64,000 nucleotides of DNA from an uncultured Treponema sp. Lineage in GTDB: Bacteria > Spirochaetota > Spirochaetia > Treponematales > Treponemataceae. Position 1 is the first letter of the stretch; every line of letters begins with the position of its first letter. The stretch spans positions 171,121-235,120 of the forward strand of contig CASGBA010000003.1 in NCBI GenBank assembly GCA_949299755.1. Direction: 5' to 3'. Positions 21,338 through 29,691 of this stretch are shown piece after piece. The notes beneath the pieces are model-generated. The model was not told the origin of the DNA, made no database searches, and saw only the letters and a list, made by a program, of their open reading frames with translations. The position numbers and the translations under genes were made by a program.

Positions 21338-23027
21338 AAATGGTTCCGGAGAAAACATCCAGCAGACACTCTTACAGGAGGAGTACCTTAAATCTTTCAA
21401 ACCTCTTGAAGAGGGTCAGATTGTAGAAGGTACTGTCGTTCAGGTTACAAACGATCAGGTTTTTGTTGACATAGGTTATAAATCTGAAGGAAAAATACCT
21501 CTGTCGGAATTCCAGAAGGTTCCGGCTGTGGGAGAAGTCATCGATGTTTTTCTTGAGAAGAAAGAAGGTCGGGGCGGTGAGGTCGTTCTTTCCAAAAGGA
21601 AGGCGGATCACAAGGGTATTTGGAAAAAATTAAAATCTGCAATCGATAATAAAGAAGCTGTTGAAGGTAAAATAACCAGGACAGTTAAGGGTGGATACGA
21701 GGTGGATCTTGGTGCCAATATCAAGGCCTTCCTGCCGGCCAGCCAGGCTGATATCGATAGAATTGATAATCTTGATTCTTTACTTGGAACAGTTTCTAAT
21801 TTTTATGTGGAACGTGTTGGTTCTGAAAACGGCCGTTCAAATGTGGTCGTCAACAGACGCAAGTATCTTGAAGAAGAGTCGGAGAGAAAAAGGTCTGAAT
21901 TCTTCCGTACTGCCAGTGTGGGGGATGTGGTGACCGGCGTGGTGAAAAGTTTCACCAGTTTTGGCGCTTTTATCGATCTTGGCGGTTTTGACGGTCTCCT
22001 TCACATCAACGATATGAGCTGGGGTCATGTTACAAGACCCAGGGACTTTGTAAAAAAAGGTTCAGAGGTAAAAGTAAAGGTTATCAATCTTGATCCGGAC
22101 GGACGCCGCATTAACCTTTCCCTTAAACATTTTACCGATGATCCCTGGCTTCGTTTTGAAGAAGATTTTCACGTTAATGATATTGTTAAAGGTAAGGTTA
22201 CAAAGCTTACGGATTTTGGTGCCTTTATTGAGCTTAAAGAAGGTATCGAAGGCCTTGCCCATGTAAGTGAATTCAGCTGGGTAAAGAAAATAGCCAATCC
22301 GGCGGATATGGTTAAAATCGGGGATGAAGTTGACTGCATGATTCTTGGGTATGATATTGCAGCCGGCCGGGTTTCTTTGGGACTCAAGCAGGTTACTGAA
22401 AATCCCTGGGATTCTTTTGCCCAGAATTCTCCCGTCGGAACAAAACTTAAAGGAAAGGTTGTCAAACTTACAGTTTCCGGCGCTTATATTGAATTGCCCT
22501 GCGCTCTTGATGCCTTCCTCCATGCGGACGATTATTCCTGGACAAGAAAGTTGAAGAATCTCTCGGGTGTTTTGAATGTGGGTGATGAAATTGACGTGGT
22601 TGTTTTGGATTTTGACAGGGAGAACCGGCGTATCCGTGTGGGCGTAAAACAACTCGCTGATGATCCTTGGAAGGCTTTTGCCGATGCCCATAGTCCCGGA
22701 GATTCAATAGAAGGTGAAATTACTTCAATAACAGATTTCGGTGTGTTTCTCAAAGTCGATGGTGGCATAGAAGGTCTTATCAACAAACAGAACCTTCTTG
22801 AAAACAAGGAAGATGTTTTTGAAGAAGCCGTTAAGAAATATAATGTGGGTGATAAGATTACTGTATCTATCGTTGAAATTAATCCTGAAAAGCAAAAGGT
22901 TTCTTTCTCAGTAAGGGAATACAAGAGGCGGGCTGACCGGGAAGAAATTTCACGTTATATTTCTGAAAAAGAACGTGATGATGGTGCTTATACTTTGGGC
23001 GATATATTGAAAAATAAATCCAACTGA
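21306..23027 (+). CDS. rpsA: 30S ribosomal protein S1
   Basis: Binds mRNA and helps it dock on the 30S subunit. 573 residues with six S1 domains, starting near residues 36, 117, 200, 287, 372 and 459. Domains three and four are canonical (GDVVTGVVKSFTSFGAFIDLGG and KGKVTKLTDFGAFIELKEGIEG); domain two is the most divergent. The gene begins inside cmk, and the overlap means the initiation region lies within coding sequence. A strong S1 is of interest here because several genes in the window lack Shine-Dalgarno sites. Confidence 0.96.
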   Translation: MEQKEVAKDVENGSGENIQQTLLQEEYLKSFKPLEEGQIVEGTVVQVTNDQVFVDIGYKSEGKIPLSEFQKVPAVGEVIDVFLEKKEGRGGEVVLSKRKADHKGIWKKLKSAIDNKEAVEGKITRTVKGGYEVDLGANIKAFLPASQADIDRIDNLDSLLGTVSNFYVERVGSENGRSNVVVNRRKYLEEESERKRSEFFRTASVGDVVTGVVKSFTSFGAFIDLGGFDGLLHINDMSWGHVTRPRDFVKKGSEVKVKVINLDPDGRRINLSLKHFTDDPWLRFEEDFHVNDIVKGKVTKLTDFGAFIELKEGIEGLAHVSEFSWVKKIANPADMVKIGDEVDCMILGYDIAAGRVSLGLKQVTENPWDSFAQNSPVGTKLKGKVVKLTVSGAYIELPCALDAFLHADDYSWTRKLKNLSGVLNVGDEIDVVVLDFDRENRRIRVGVKQLADDPWKAFADAHSPGDSIEGEITSITDFGVFLKVDGGIEGLINKQNLLENKEDVFEEAVKKYNVGDKITVSIVEINPEKQKVSFSVREYKRRADREEISRYISEKERDDGAYTLGDILKNKSN

Positions 23028-23046
23028 GGTATTTGTTCCTTCTGTA

Positions 23047-24561
23047 ATGAAACGGTTTAAGGACATTCCCTGCGGGAAAATTGATGCGCTTATTGAAATA
23101 GGTACACTGATAAATTCGAAATACTCTGATATAGATGCGTTGTTGACTTATATTCTTGAGTCGGCAATGCGTCTTGTGTCATGTGAATCATCTTCCATCC
23201 TTTTTGTCGATGATTCCGGTGAAAAGCTTTTCTTTTCCGTTGCTCTTGGACCAAAAGGCGTGGAGGCGAAAAAATTCATCGTCGATATGAAAGGAAGTAT
23301 AGCCGGTTGGGTTGCCATGCATAATGAACCCGCAATCATAAACGATGTGGCCAATGATCCCCGTCATGATACTCAGGTGCAGGATTCAACGGGGTATCTC
23401 TCCAAGAATATGATTGCTGTTCCCATGCGTGTGAAAGACAGATGTATAGGTGTTATTGAATTAATCAACAAGTCAGGGGGCGCTGATTTTACCGGTGAGG
23501 ATATGTATTTTCTGCAAATGCTCGCTGACCAATCATCAATAGCATATTCCAATGCTTCTGCTTTTATTTCTTCAAGAGATGAAATAAGTGTCCTTCAGGA
23601 TCAATTGCTTGAAAAACACGGATATCACACTCTGATAGCAAAGAGTCCGGTGTTGCTTGAAAAACTAGATATAGTAAGCCGTGTGGCGGATTCTGATTCT
23701 TCTGTTTTAATTCTTGGTGAAAGTGGTGTTGGAAAAGAACTTTTTGCAGAACAGCTCCATTTGAGGAGTTCAAGGGCTTCCGGTCCATTTATCCGGGTAA
23801 ACTGCGCCGCTCTGCCGGAACCCTTGTTGGAAAGCGAACTTTTCGGCCATATCCGTGGAGCTTTTACTGACGCTGTATCCAACCGGAAGGGTCGTTTTGA
23901 ATCAGCTGACGGAGGTACTATTTTTCTCGATGAAATAGACGATCTTCCTCTGTCAGTGCAGGGAAAGTTGCTCCGGGTTTTACAAAACCGTTCATTTGAA
24001 AAAATCGGTTCTTCTGAAACTATTTTTGTTAATGTCAGGATAATCGCCGCCACAAACCGTGATTTGGAAAAGCTGGTGGAAGAGAAAAAATTCCGCTCCG
24101 ATTTATATTACAGATTGAATGTAATCCCTCTCTATATTCCGCCTTTAAGGCGACGGCTTGAGGATATTCCTGAGCTTGTTTCTTTTTTCATGAAGAAATT
24201 CGGCAGGGAAGTGAATAAATCCTTTTTGGGTATTTCTGAGGAAGCTATGTCAGCCCTGCTTTCTTATTCGTGGCCTGGAAATGTGCGGGAGCTGGAAAAT
24301 GTGATAGAAAGGGCTTGTGTTATCGGGACCCCCCCTTATATAACGGAAGATAATCTTCTCTTGAATAACAAGGCAATTCCTGATAATAGTACATATGCGG
24401 ATAAAAGTTTAAAATCCGTTCTTACTCTTTTTAAGAAGCATTATATTCAAAAAATCCTTGCGGAAAACCAGTGGAACCAAACCGCCACGGCAAAGGTTTT
24501 GGATATACAGAGAACTTATTTATCAAGGGTTATGAAAGAATTGGGAATTAAGGAGAAATAA
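23047..24561 (+). CDS. Sigma-54-dependent transcriptional activator with GAF domain
   Basis: 504-residue bacterial enhancer-binding protein. An N-terminal GAF domain (about 12-175, KFIVDMKGSIAGWVAMHNEPAIIND) senses a small ligand. The AAA+ domain (about 195-430) has Walker A GESGVGKE, the sigma-54-contacting GAFTDA loop and Walker B IFLDEIDDLP, plus the arginine-rich sensor region. The C-terminus is a Fis-type helix-turn-helix (TATAKVLDIQRTYLSRVMKELG). The intact GAFTDA loop predicts real sigma-54 activation. There is no response-regulator receiver domain. Its targets and the GAF ligand are unknown. Confidence 0.93.
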   Translation: MKRFKDIPCGKIDALIEIGTLINSKYSDIDALLTYILESAMRLVSCESSSILFVDDSGEKLFFSVALGPKGVEAKKFIVDMKGSIAGWVAMHNEPAIINDVANDPRHDTQVQDSTGYLSKNMIAVPMRVKDRCIGVIELINKSGGADFTGEDMYFLQMLADQSSIAYSNASAFISSRDEISVLQDQLLEKHGYHTLIAKSPVLLEKLDIVSRVADSDSSVLILGESGVGKELFAEQLHLRSSRASGPFIRVNCAALPEPLLESELFGHIRGAFTDAVSNRKGRFESADGGTIFLDEIDDLPLSVQGKLLRVLQNRSFEKIGSSETIFVNVRIIAATNRDLEKLVEEKKFRSDLYYRLNVIPLYIPPLRRRLEDIPELVSFFMKKFGREVNKSFLGISEEAMSALLSYSWPGNVRELENVIERACVIGTPPYITEDNLLLNNKAIPDNSTYADKSLKSVLTLFKKHYIQKILAENQWNQTATAKVLDIQRTYLSRVMKELGIKEK

Positions 24562-25245
24562 ATGACTGTGAAAGTTAATTCTGCAAACGAGGAAAACCGC
24601 AGTTTTTCTGAAATTGTAAATGATTTTTTTGTGGCAAAGAAAAAGCTGTTCATCAGTATTTTAATTGTTTTATTCCTGGCTGTTGTTGCCATTGTCGCTT
24701 TTACAGCTTTCAATCACTCAAAGATGAAGACCGCTTTTGAAACCATTGAAACCTGTATGACTGAATGGGTTGATATGTATCCGGATAATATTGATTCAAC
24801 CCGTGAAACGGAAATTATACAGGAACTGGAAAAAACAGCGGCTGGAAACAAAGGAAATTTTGCCGGTGCCAGGGCCAATATGTCAATTGCGGAGATTTAT
24901 TTTTCAAAAAATGACTGGGCAAAAGCGAAAGATTTTTATGCCGCGGCGGCAGTGTCCGAGAAGTTCTATACCACCGGTTTGGCATTATATAATGCCGGGG
25001 TTTGTGCTGATGAGATGGGGAATCCTGACGAGGCAATTGATTTTTTTACAAAAGCTGTGAATACAAGCTCTTTTTCCCAGAAAGCAAGGGCTCAGTTTAA
25101 TATCGCCAGAATACAGGAACAGAATTCAAGGATTGAGGAAGCCATTGCTTCTTATAAAGTCATGCTTGATTTATATCCGGGGTTTAGTTTAACGGATTTA
25201 GCCCATTCCAGGATTATTGCTTTGGAGATACTTGCAGAGAAATAA
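24562..25245 (+). CDS. Membrane-anchored TPR protein (YfgM-like)
   Basis: 227 residues. A short cytoplasmic N-terminus, one membrane helix (about 29-52) and a TPR domain (about 85-220; NMSIAEIYFSKNDWAKAKDFYAAAAVSEKF, then AGVCADEMGNPDEAIDFFTKAV and ARIQEQNSRIEEAIASYKVML). The layout resembles YfgM, a SecYEG/chaperone-associated protein, though that function is only suggested. AAGGAG lies before the ATG, which directly follows the activator stop codon, so the two are cotranscribed. Confidence 0.82.
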   Translation: MTVKVNSANEENRSFSEIVNDFFVAKKKLFISILIVLFLAVVAIVAFTAFNHSKMKTAFETIETCMTEWVDMYPDNIDSTRETEIIQELEKTAAGNKGNFAGARANMSIAEIYFSKNDWAKAKDFYAAAAVSEKFYTTGLALYNAGVCADEMGNPDEAIDFFTKAVNTSSFSQKARAQFNIARIQEQNSRIEEAIASYKVMLDLYPGFSLTDLAHSRIIALEILAEK

Positions 25246-25265
25246 AATTCCTGCCATGATTGTTT

Positions 25266-26039
25266 ATGCTCAGAAGCAGGAATAAAAGAAGACATTCAGT
25301 TTTTTTCCCATTGGGAATCGATGCCATCATTTTTTTTATGCTGCTTCTCTCAATTGGATGCGGAATAGATAATTATATATATCTTTACCCGGTTACCACT
25401 TATTTAAACTGGCCCGATACAACTGATGAAAGTAAAAATTACTGTGCTTTTCATACTTCCGATGTACAGAATAATAATGCGGCCGCCGGTTATTTTAAGG
25501 GATTCGAGGTTTATTACCGCATTTATACTAATAGATCAACCTTGGAATCTGAGCGTCTTCGGATTGATTCCTATAACGAGGATGAATCCACCCAGGCTAT
25601 GGCCTTCAGTTATATGACCTCAACCTATAAATACAGGCGGTTGACCGGGTCCGGAAGGCTTTCGGAATACCCCTTGATTCCAGGAGATTCATATAACCGG
25701 GATGTTTACATCCGATTGTACAACATTACTGGTGGCGGATATACAGCCGGGATAAAAGTGTACAATGCGGGAGAGGACAGCACCCTTCTGAATGATTTCG
25801 GTATACCTAGAAGGACTAAGGGCGGTATAACCGGAAATACGGATGATTATACTTTTAAAATCGATTACATTAAATCCGGTGATGATGATGTGAGCTGGAC
25901 AACATTTACGGAAAATGAGATTTTCTATGTCCAGTTTTACGTGGTTGCCTACGGCTATGACGAATCCTATCAAAGCCTTTACAGTGAGCTTTTCTCTCTG
26001 GGATATATCACATTGAAAAAAGACTATGAAGACAGGTAA
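25266..26039 (+). CDS. Putative lipoprotein of unknown function
   Basis: About 257 residues. A basic N-terminus and hydrophobic segment end in LLLSIGC, fitting the relaxed spirochaetal lipobox, so lipidation at Cys near residue 34 is predicted. The mature part is Tyr- and Thr-rich with many short beta strands (FEVYYRIYTNRSTLESERL, YNRDVYIRLYNITGGGYTAGIKVYNAG), suggesting a beta-sandwich surface or periplasmic protein. Not recognised further. The start is uncertain: ATG 25266 is chosen over TTG 25260, and neither has a clear ribosome binding site. The long N-terminal extension before the lipobox is unusual. Confidence 0.72.
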   Translation: MLRSRNKRRHSVFFPLGIDAIIFFMLLLSIGCGIDNYIYLYPVTTYLNWPDTTDESKNYCAFHTSDVQNNNAAAGYFKGFEVYYRIYTNRSTLESERLRIDSYNEDESTQAMAFSYMTSTYKYRRLTGSGRLSEYPLIPGDSYNRDVYIRLYNITGGGYTAGIKVYNAGEDSTLLNDFGIPRRTKGGITGNTDDYTFKIDYIKSGDDDVSWTTFTENEIFYVQFYVVAYGYDESYQSLYSELFSLGYITLKKDYEDR

Positions 26040-26069
26040 TCTCCCTGTAAACAAATAATATCCCTCCGC

Positions 26070-26097
26070 TAATGAAAACCTCTTTTTTTGCCGATAC
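26070..26097 (+). promoter_or_regulatory. Candidate sigma-28 (FliA) promoter of the flgF-flgG genes
   Basis: GCCGATAC (26090-26097) matches the sigma-28 -10 consensus GCCGATAA at seven of eight bases. Twelve bases upstream is TAATGAAA (26070-26077), a partial match to the -35 consensus TAAAGTTT. It sits about 45 bases before flgF, where flagellar sigma-28 control would be expected. Confidence 0.6.
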
Positions 26098-26107
26098 TCT
26101 GCATAAG

Positions 26108-26121
26108 GTGAATAAATTCAC
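26108..26121. other. 14-base inverted repeat in the flgF leader
   Basis: GTGAAT-AA-ATTCAC, perfect six-base arms, lies just downstream of the candidate sigma-28 -10 element and before the flgF ribosome binding site. It may be an operator or a small RNA hairpin; function unknown. Confidence 0.35.
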
Positions 26122-26141
26122 GCATCTGGAGTGGAGTATAT

Positions 26142-26960
26142 ATGATAAGAGGTTGGTATACCGCGGCCAGCGGAATGAATGCCCAGCAAAAACGTCTGGA
26201 CGCAGTTTCAAATAATCTTGCAAATGTGGACACCACAAGCTACAAGAGGGATATCACCGTCAGCAAAAACTTCCCGGAATTGCTTATAAGGCGTATGAAT
26301 GATGACGGTGTGTATAAAAATCCTTTCGGCTCCGCTGATGCGGCTCCCATAATCGGCAAAGTGGGGCTTGGCGTGGAATTGAATGAGCTTTTCACGGACT
26401 TTGAGCAGGGTTCCCTCAAGCAAACCTCTTCTGACTCGGATTTTGCCCTGGAAGGCGAAGGTTTTTTTGCCGTCGATACTCCTTCCGGCGAGAGGTACAC
26501 CAGAAACGGGAATTTCCATGTGGGTGTCGAAGGTTATCTTGTAACGAAGGAAGGTTATCCTGTATTGGGTGAAAAGGGGAAAATTTTCCTCCAGGATACG
26601 GAATATACCGTGAACAAGGACGGTGAAATTTATGTCAGGCCGATTTCTGATGATGAGGCTGATTCAGTGTTGCTGGACAGACTTAAGCTGGTAACCTTCG
26701 AAAATCCCAGATACATCACAAAGCAGGGTTCAAGTCTGTACAAGGATTCCGCGGTTTCAGGGCCTGCTGTTCCCGCTGAGGGTTCCGCCCGTCCTGTGGT
26801 TACCCAGGGATTTATCGAAGCATCCAATGTGAATGTCGTCAACGAAATGGTGCAGATGATTGAAATCAACAGGGCGTATGAGGCAAATCAGAAAACGATT
26901 CAGGCTGAGGATACCATGATGTCGAAATTATGGAATGAAGTTGTACGTGTTGGAAGGTAA
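26142..26960 (+). CDS. flgF: Flagellar basal-body rod protein FlgF
   Basis: Axial protein of the periplasmic flagellum's rod. 272 residues. The N-terminal rod signature SGMNAQQKRLDAVSNNLANVDTTSYKRD and the C-terminal EMVQMIEINRAYEANQKTIQAEDTMMSKLWNEV helices form the conserved axial-protein coiled-coil ends; the middle has EGEGFFAVDTPSGERYTRNGNF. It is one of two FlgF/FlgG paralogues here; this one is assigned FlgF by being first and more divergent. Start supported by GGAG five bases upstream. Confidence 0.9.
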   Translation: MIRGWYTAASGMNAQQKRLDAVSNNLANVDTTSYKRDITVSKNFPELLIRRMNDDGVYKNPFGSADAAPIIGKVGLGVELNELFTDFEQGSLKQTSSDSDFALEGEGFFAVDTPSGERYTRNGNFHVGVEGYLVTKEGYPVLGEKGKIFLQDTEYTVNKDGEIYVRPISDDEADSVLLDRLKLVTFENPRYITKQGSSLYKDSAVSGPAVPAEGSARPVVTQGFIEASNVNVVNEMVQMIEINRAYEANQKTIQAEDTMMSKLWNEVVRVGR

Positions 26961-27026
26961 TCCTTTCTTTAATTTTTTTTGCGAAACGGTAACCTGTGGA
27001 TTTGACAGCAGGTTTCAGGAGGAAAA

Positions 27027-27821
27027 ATGGTAAGAAGTTTATGGACTGCGGCAACCGGTATGAATGGACAGCAGTCAAATATAGATGCGGTGGCGAACAA
27101 CCTTGCGAATGTTAATACAACCGGATTTAAAAAGCAGAGGGTTGAATTCGAGGATTTGCTTTACCAGACAGTCAAAACTGCAGGGACTCCTGCAACAGAG
27201 GATACGATTACCCCGGTAGGCGTACAAATGGGGCATGGTGTGAAGGTCGCCGCAACCCAACGGTTGTTTGATCAGGGAAGCCTTCAGAATACGGGGAATG
27301 TGTCGGATGTGGCCATCCAGGGCGAAGGTTTTTTCCGTGTCCTGCAGTATGACGGTACTTACGCATATACACGTGACGGTTCATTTAAAATCGATTCCTT
27401 GGGGCAGCTGGTTACATCCAACGGTTTGAAAGCTTTGCCGGAAGTTACTTTTCCTGAAGGTTTCCGTCCTGAAACGATAAGCATAAGCCAGGACGGACGT
27501 GTGACGGTTAAAGTTTATGACCTGGATGATCCTGTGGAAGTAGGGCGTATAGAGCTTTATAGATTCCAGAATCCGGCTGGACTCTCAGCTGTCGGGGAAA
27601 ATCTTTTCAAGGTAACTCCTGCCAGCGGTGATGCCATTGCCGGCAGACCCGGGTTTGAAGGTTTTGGTAAGACTGTGCATAAATTTTTGGAAATGTCCAA
27701 TGTTTCCGCTGTGAATGAAATGGTCAGCATGATTGTGGCGCAACGCGCCTATGAATTCAGTTCAAAAGCTATACAAACAAGCGATAATATGCTGTCAACA
27801 GCTGTTAATTTGAAACGCTGA
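27027..27821 (+). CDS. flgG: Flagellar distal rod protein FlgG
   Basis: Distal rod component exported through the flagellar type III apparatus. 264 residues, very close to the usual length of about 260. Hallmarks: LWTAATGMNGQQSNIDAVANNLANVNTTGFKK at the start, GEGFFRVLQYDGTYAYTRDGSFK in the middle, and the C-terminal EMSNVSAVNEMVSMIVAQRAYEFSSKAIQTSDNMLSTA. AGGAGG precedes the ATG. Follows flgF by 66 bases. Confidence 0.96.
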   Translation: MVRSLWTAATGMNGQQSNIDAVANNLANVNTTGFKKQRVEFEDLLYQTVKTAGTPATEDTITPVGVQMGHGVKVAATQRLFDQGSLQNTGNVSDVAIQGEGFFRVLQYDGTYAYTRDGSFKIDSLGQLVTSNGLKALPEVTFPEGFRPETISISQDGRVTVKVYDLDDPVEVGRIELYRFQNPAGLSAVGENLFKVTPASGDAIAGRPGFEGFGKTVHKFLEMSNVSAVNEMVSMIVAQRAYEFSSKAIQTSDNMLSTAVNLKR

Positions 27822-27868
27822 TTATTCCGGTTGGCAGGCAGGTTTTGTTTTTCTTCGGAGGAATGATT

Positions 27869-28312
27869 GTGAATAGTATTGGTTTTAATTCTCCGTTAAG
27901 CGGATATAAAGACAGTGGTATTTTTCAAAGCTCAAATTTGGGCTTAAATCCTACGGATACAGCCGGGGTTTTGCTTTCATCTGAAATCCCGGGGGATTAT
28001 CTTCGGCCTTTTGAGCTCCCTTCCTCTTTGGCCACCGGAACAAAACCTGTAGGTGCCGCTGCAAATGCGGGACAAAGTGGTAAAATTGACAGAACCAGTA
28101 AACTTTATACCCAAGCCCTTGAATTGGAATCATATTTTGTTAAAATAATGGTTTCCTCCATGAGGAATACAATCCAAAAAACAAGCTCCGGGGATGACAA
28201 TTTTGCATCGAAAATGTACGAGGATATGCTTTATGATCAGTTATCCAGGAATGTCACGCAAAATGCCGGTTTTGGATTAGCTGACCAGATTTATTTACAG
28301 TTTTCAGTTTAA
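27869..28312 (+). CDS. Rod-binding protein (FlgJ N-terminal domain type)
   Basis: 147 residues; corresponds to the rod-capping N-terminal domain of FlgJ without the muramidase domain found in enterobacterial FlgJ. The conserved part is at about 70-147: ALELESYFVKIMVSSMRNTI, then FASKMYEDMLYDQLSRNV and AGFGLADQIYLQF. Start chosen at GTG 27869, seven bases after GGAGG (27857-27861); the ATG at 27863 lies only one base from that site. Last gene of the flagellar group; no terminator hairpin is visible before the convergent neighbour. Confidence 0.88.
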   Translation: MNSIGFNSPLSGYKDSGIFQSSNLGLNPTDTAGVLLSSEIPGDYLRPFELPSSLATGTKPVGAAANAGQSGKIDRTSKLYTQALELESYFVKIMVSSMRNTIQKTSSGDDNFASKMYEDMLYDQLSRNVTQNAGFGLADQIYLQFSV

Positions 28313-28359
28313 CAAACGTGTCCTGAAAAACAATACCCCTTTCCTTGCCTCAATTATGC

Positions 28360-29691
28360 TTAATTTGCCGTTGTATCAGTCTTGTTTATGTTTTTGACAA
28401 CATAATCCCTGTATTTGTCCGGATTTGCCCGGAACGCGACAATGGGAAGCCTTTCTTCTTCTTCAGCCTTTTTTGCGGCGGTATCCGCTTCCTCTATCAT
28501 CCTTGAAGCAGGCAAAATCCTAGATGTTCTGGTTGTAATACCGATACAAACTTTGTTTTTCCGCTGCATTTTTGTAAGCAGGTTTATAACTTCATTGTAT
28601 AGCTTGTCCGCTGTCTGCATTGTCTCGTCCAGATTGGCATTGGGTACAATGCAAGCACAGGCATTATTTCCGTATTCGAAGATCATGTCCCGGTATTTGA
28701 ATGTTTCAACAAGAATGTCGGCAATACGCCTGAAAACCACATCCGTTCTGTCCAGGTTGAATATCCTAAGAATAAGGAGTCCCACGTCCTGTTCAAAGGA
28801 AGCCGCCCTTACCAATTCCGCATCAAGTCGTTCCGCAAGATATTGCTGCCAGCCCAAACCTGTTGTTTTCGAAAAAAGCCCCTGTGGCTGGGAATTAGTT
28901 TCCGTATTTTGCCTGGGTTCAACCTTTCCGTCTTTTCCGGGAATATCTTCCAGAAAGGATAAATCAAGGGATTTGTCTTCTTCTCCTTCTTTTACAGTCC
29001 CGGTGGTTTTACCATGGGTTTCTTCCGAAAAGTCTTTTTCTTCTTTATTTTCTTTCGATGAATCGATATCCAATGATTCATTTTCAAAGTCGAAATTAAA
29101 ATCATCTTCTGTCAGCGGTTTGTATCCGCTTTCTGATTCCTGGTATTCTTCCGTTTCAATCCTGGGTTTACTTGTTACCAGGAGGATAATGATGGAACTA
29201 ATCAATACCAGGAAAATCAGTATGAAAGAATTCCTGCTGGCATTGAAAATAACTGAAGGGGGAAGAACACGGATTGCGGCTGTTATTTGGATGGCGGGTG
29301 AGGCATTGGCTCCCATATCGATGTTGGCATTAAAAGCTCTGGTGAAAAACGATGTTTTTTGTATTGACGGCTCACCATTTGGGGAGTAGGTAAAAGCTTC
29401 CGATTCCATGGGCCATGCAAATATAGTTCCTGAAGGGGTTGTTATTGTCATTGCAGTCAGGGTTGTTGTTGCCCTGCATACCTCTGTCATTTTCTCTATG
29501 TATGCATCGGTTAAAAAACCCAGGGAGTAGGAATTTTGGGAAGTTTCACGGCTCAACCAGGAAAAGGTGCGCTCCGCCTCTTCTGTCCCTCTGGTAGCTT
29601 CAGTTGAGACAGAAATAGAAAACCATAAAACAGCCGCTGCTAAAACTGCGAAGGCAACGGCACTGTAAGCTGTTAATAGACCTCTTTTCAT
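28360..29691 (-). CDS. Membrane protein with degenerate GGDEF-like domain
   Basis: 443 residues. An N-terminal membrane helix (about 5-27), an extracytoplasmic sensor-like region (about 30-150), a second helix (about 152-172), an acidic Glu/Ser/Asp linker (about 175-270) and a cytoplasmic domain (about 275-430). The last matches the fold pattern of diguanylate cyclases (FRRIADILVETFKYRDMIFEYGNNACACIVP), but where GGDEF should follow the Tyr the sequence reads GNNAC, so it cannot make cyclic di-GMP. It overlaps the DUF115 gene before it (ATGA). Probably a receptor or scaffold; role inferred from its motility context. Confidence 0.78.
   Translation of the reverse strand: MKRGLLTAYSAVAFAVLAAAVLWFSISVSTEATRGTEEAERTFSWLSRETSQNSYSLGFLTDAYIEKMTEVCRATTTLTAMTITTPSGTIFAWPMESEAFTYSPNGEPSIQKTSFFTRAFNANIDMGANASPAIQITAAIRVLPPSVIFNASRNSFILIFLVLISSIIILLVTSKPRIETEEYQESESGYKPLTEDDFNFDFENESLDIDSSKENKEEKDFSEETHGKTTGTVKEGEEDKSLDLSFLEDIPGKDGKVEPRQNTETNSQPQGLFSKTTGLGWQQYLAERLDAELVRAASFEQDVGLLILRIFNLDRTDVVFRRIADILVETFKYRDMIFEYGNNACACIVPNANLDETMQTADKLYNEVINLLTKMQRKNKVCIGITTRTSRILPASRMIEEADTAAKKAEEEERLPIVAFRANPDKYRDYVVKNINKTDTTAN

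Noticed and set aside
28415..29389. 324-residue serine-rich frame opposite the degenerate GGDEF gene
   Set aside because: No ribosome binding site, and low-complexity composition fits an antisense shadow of the acidic linker.
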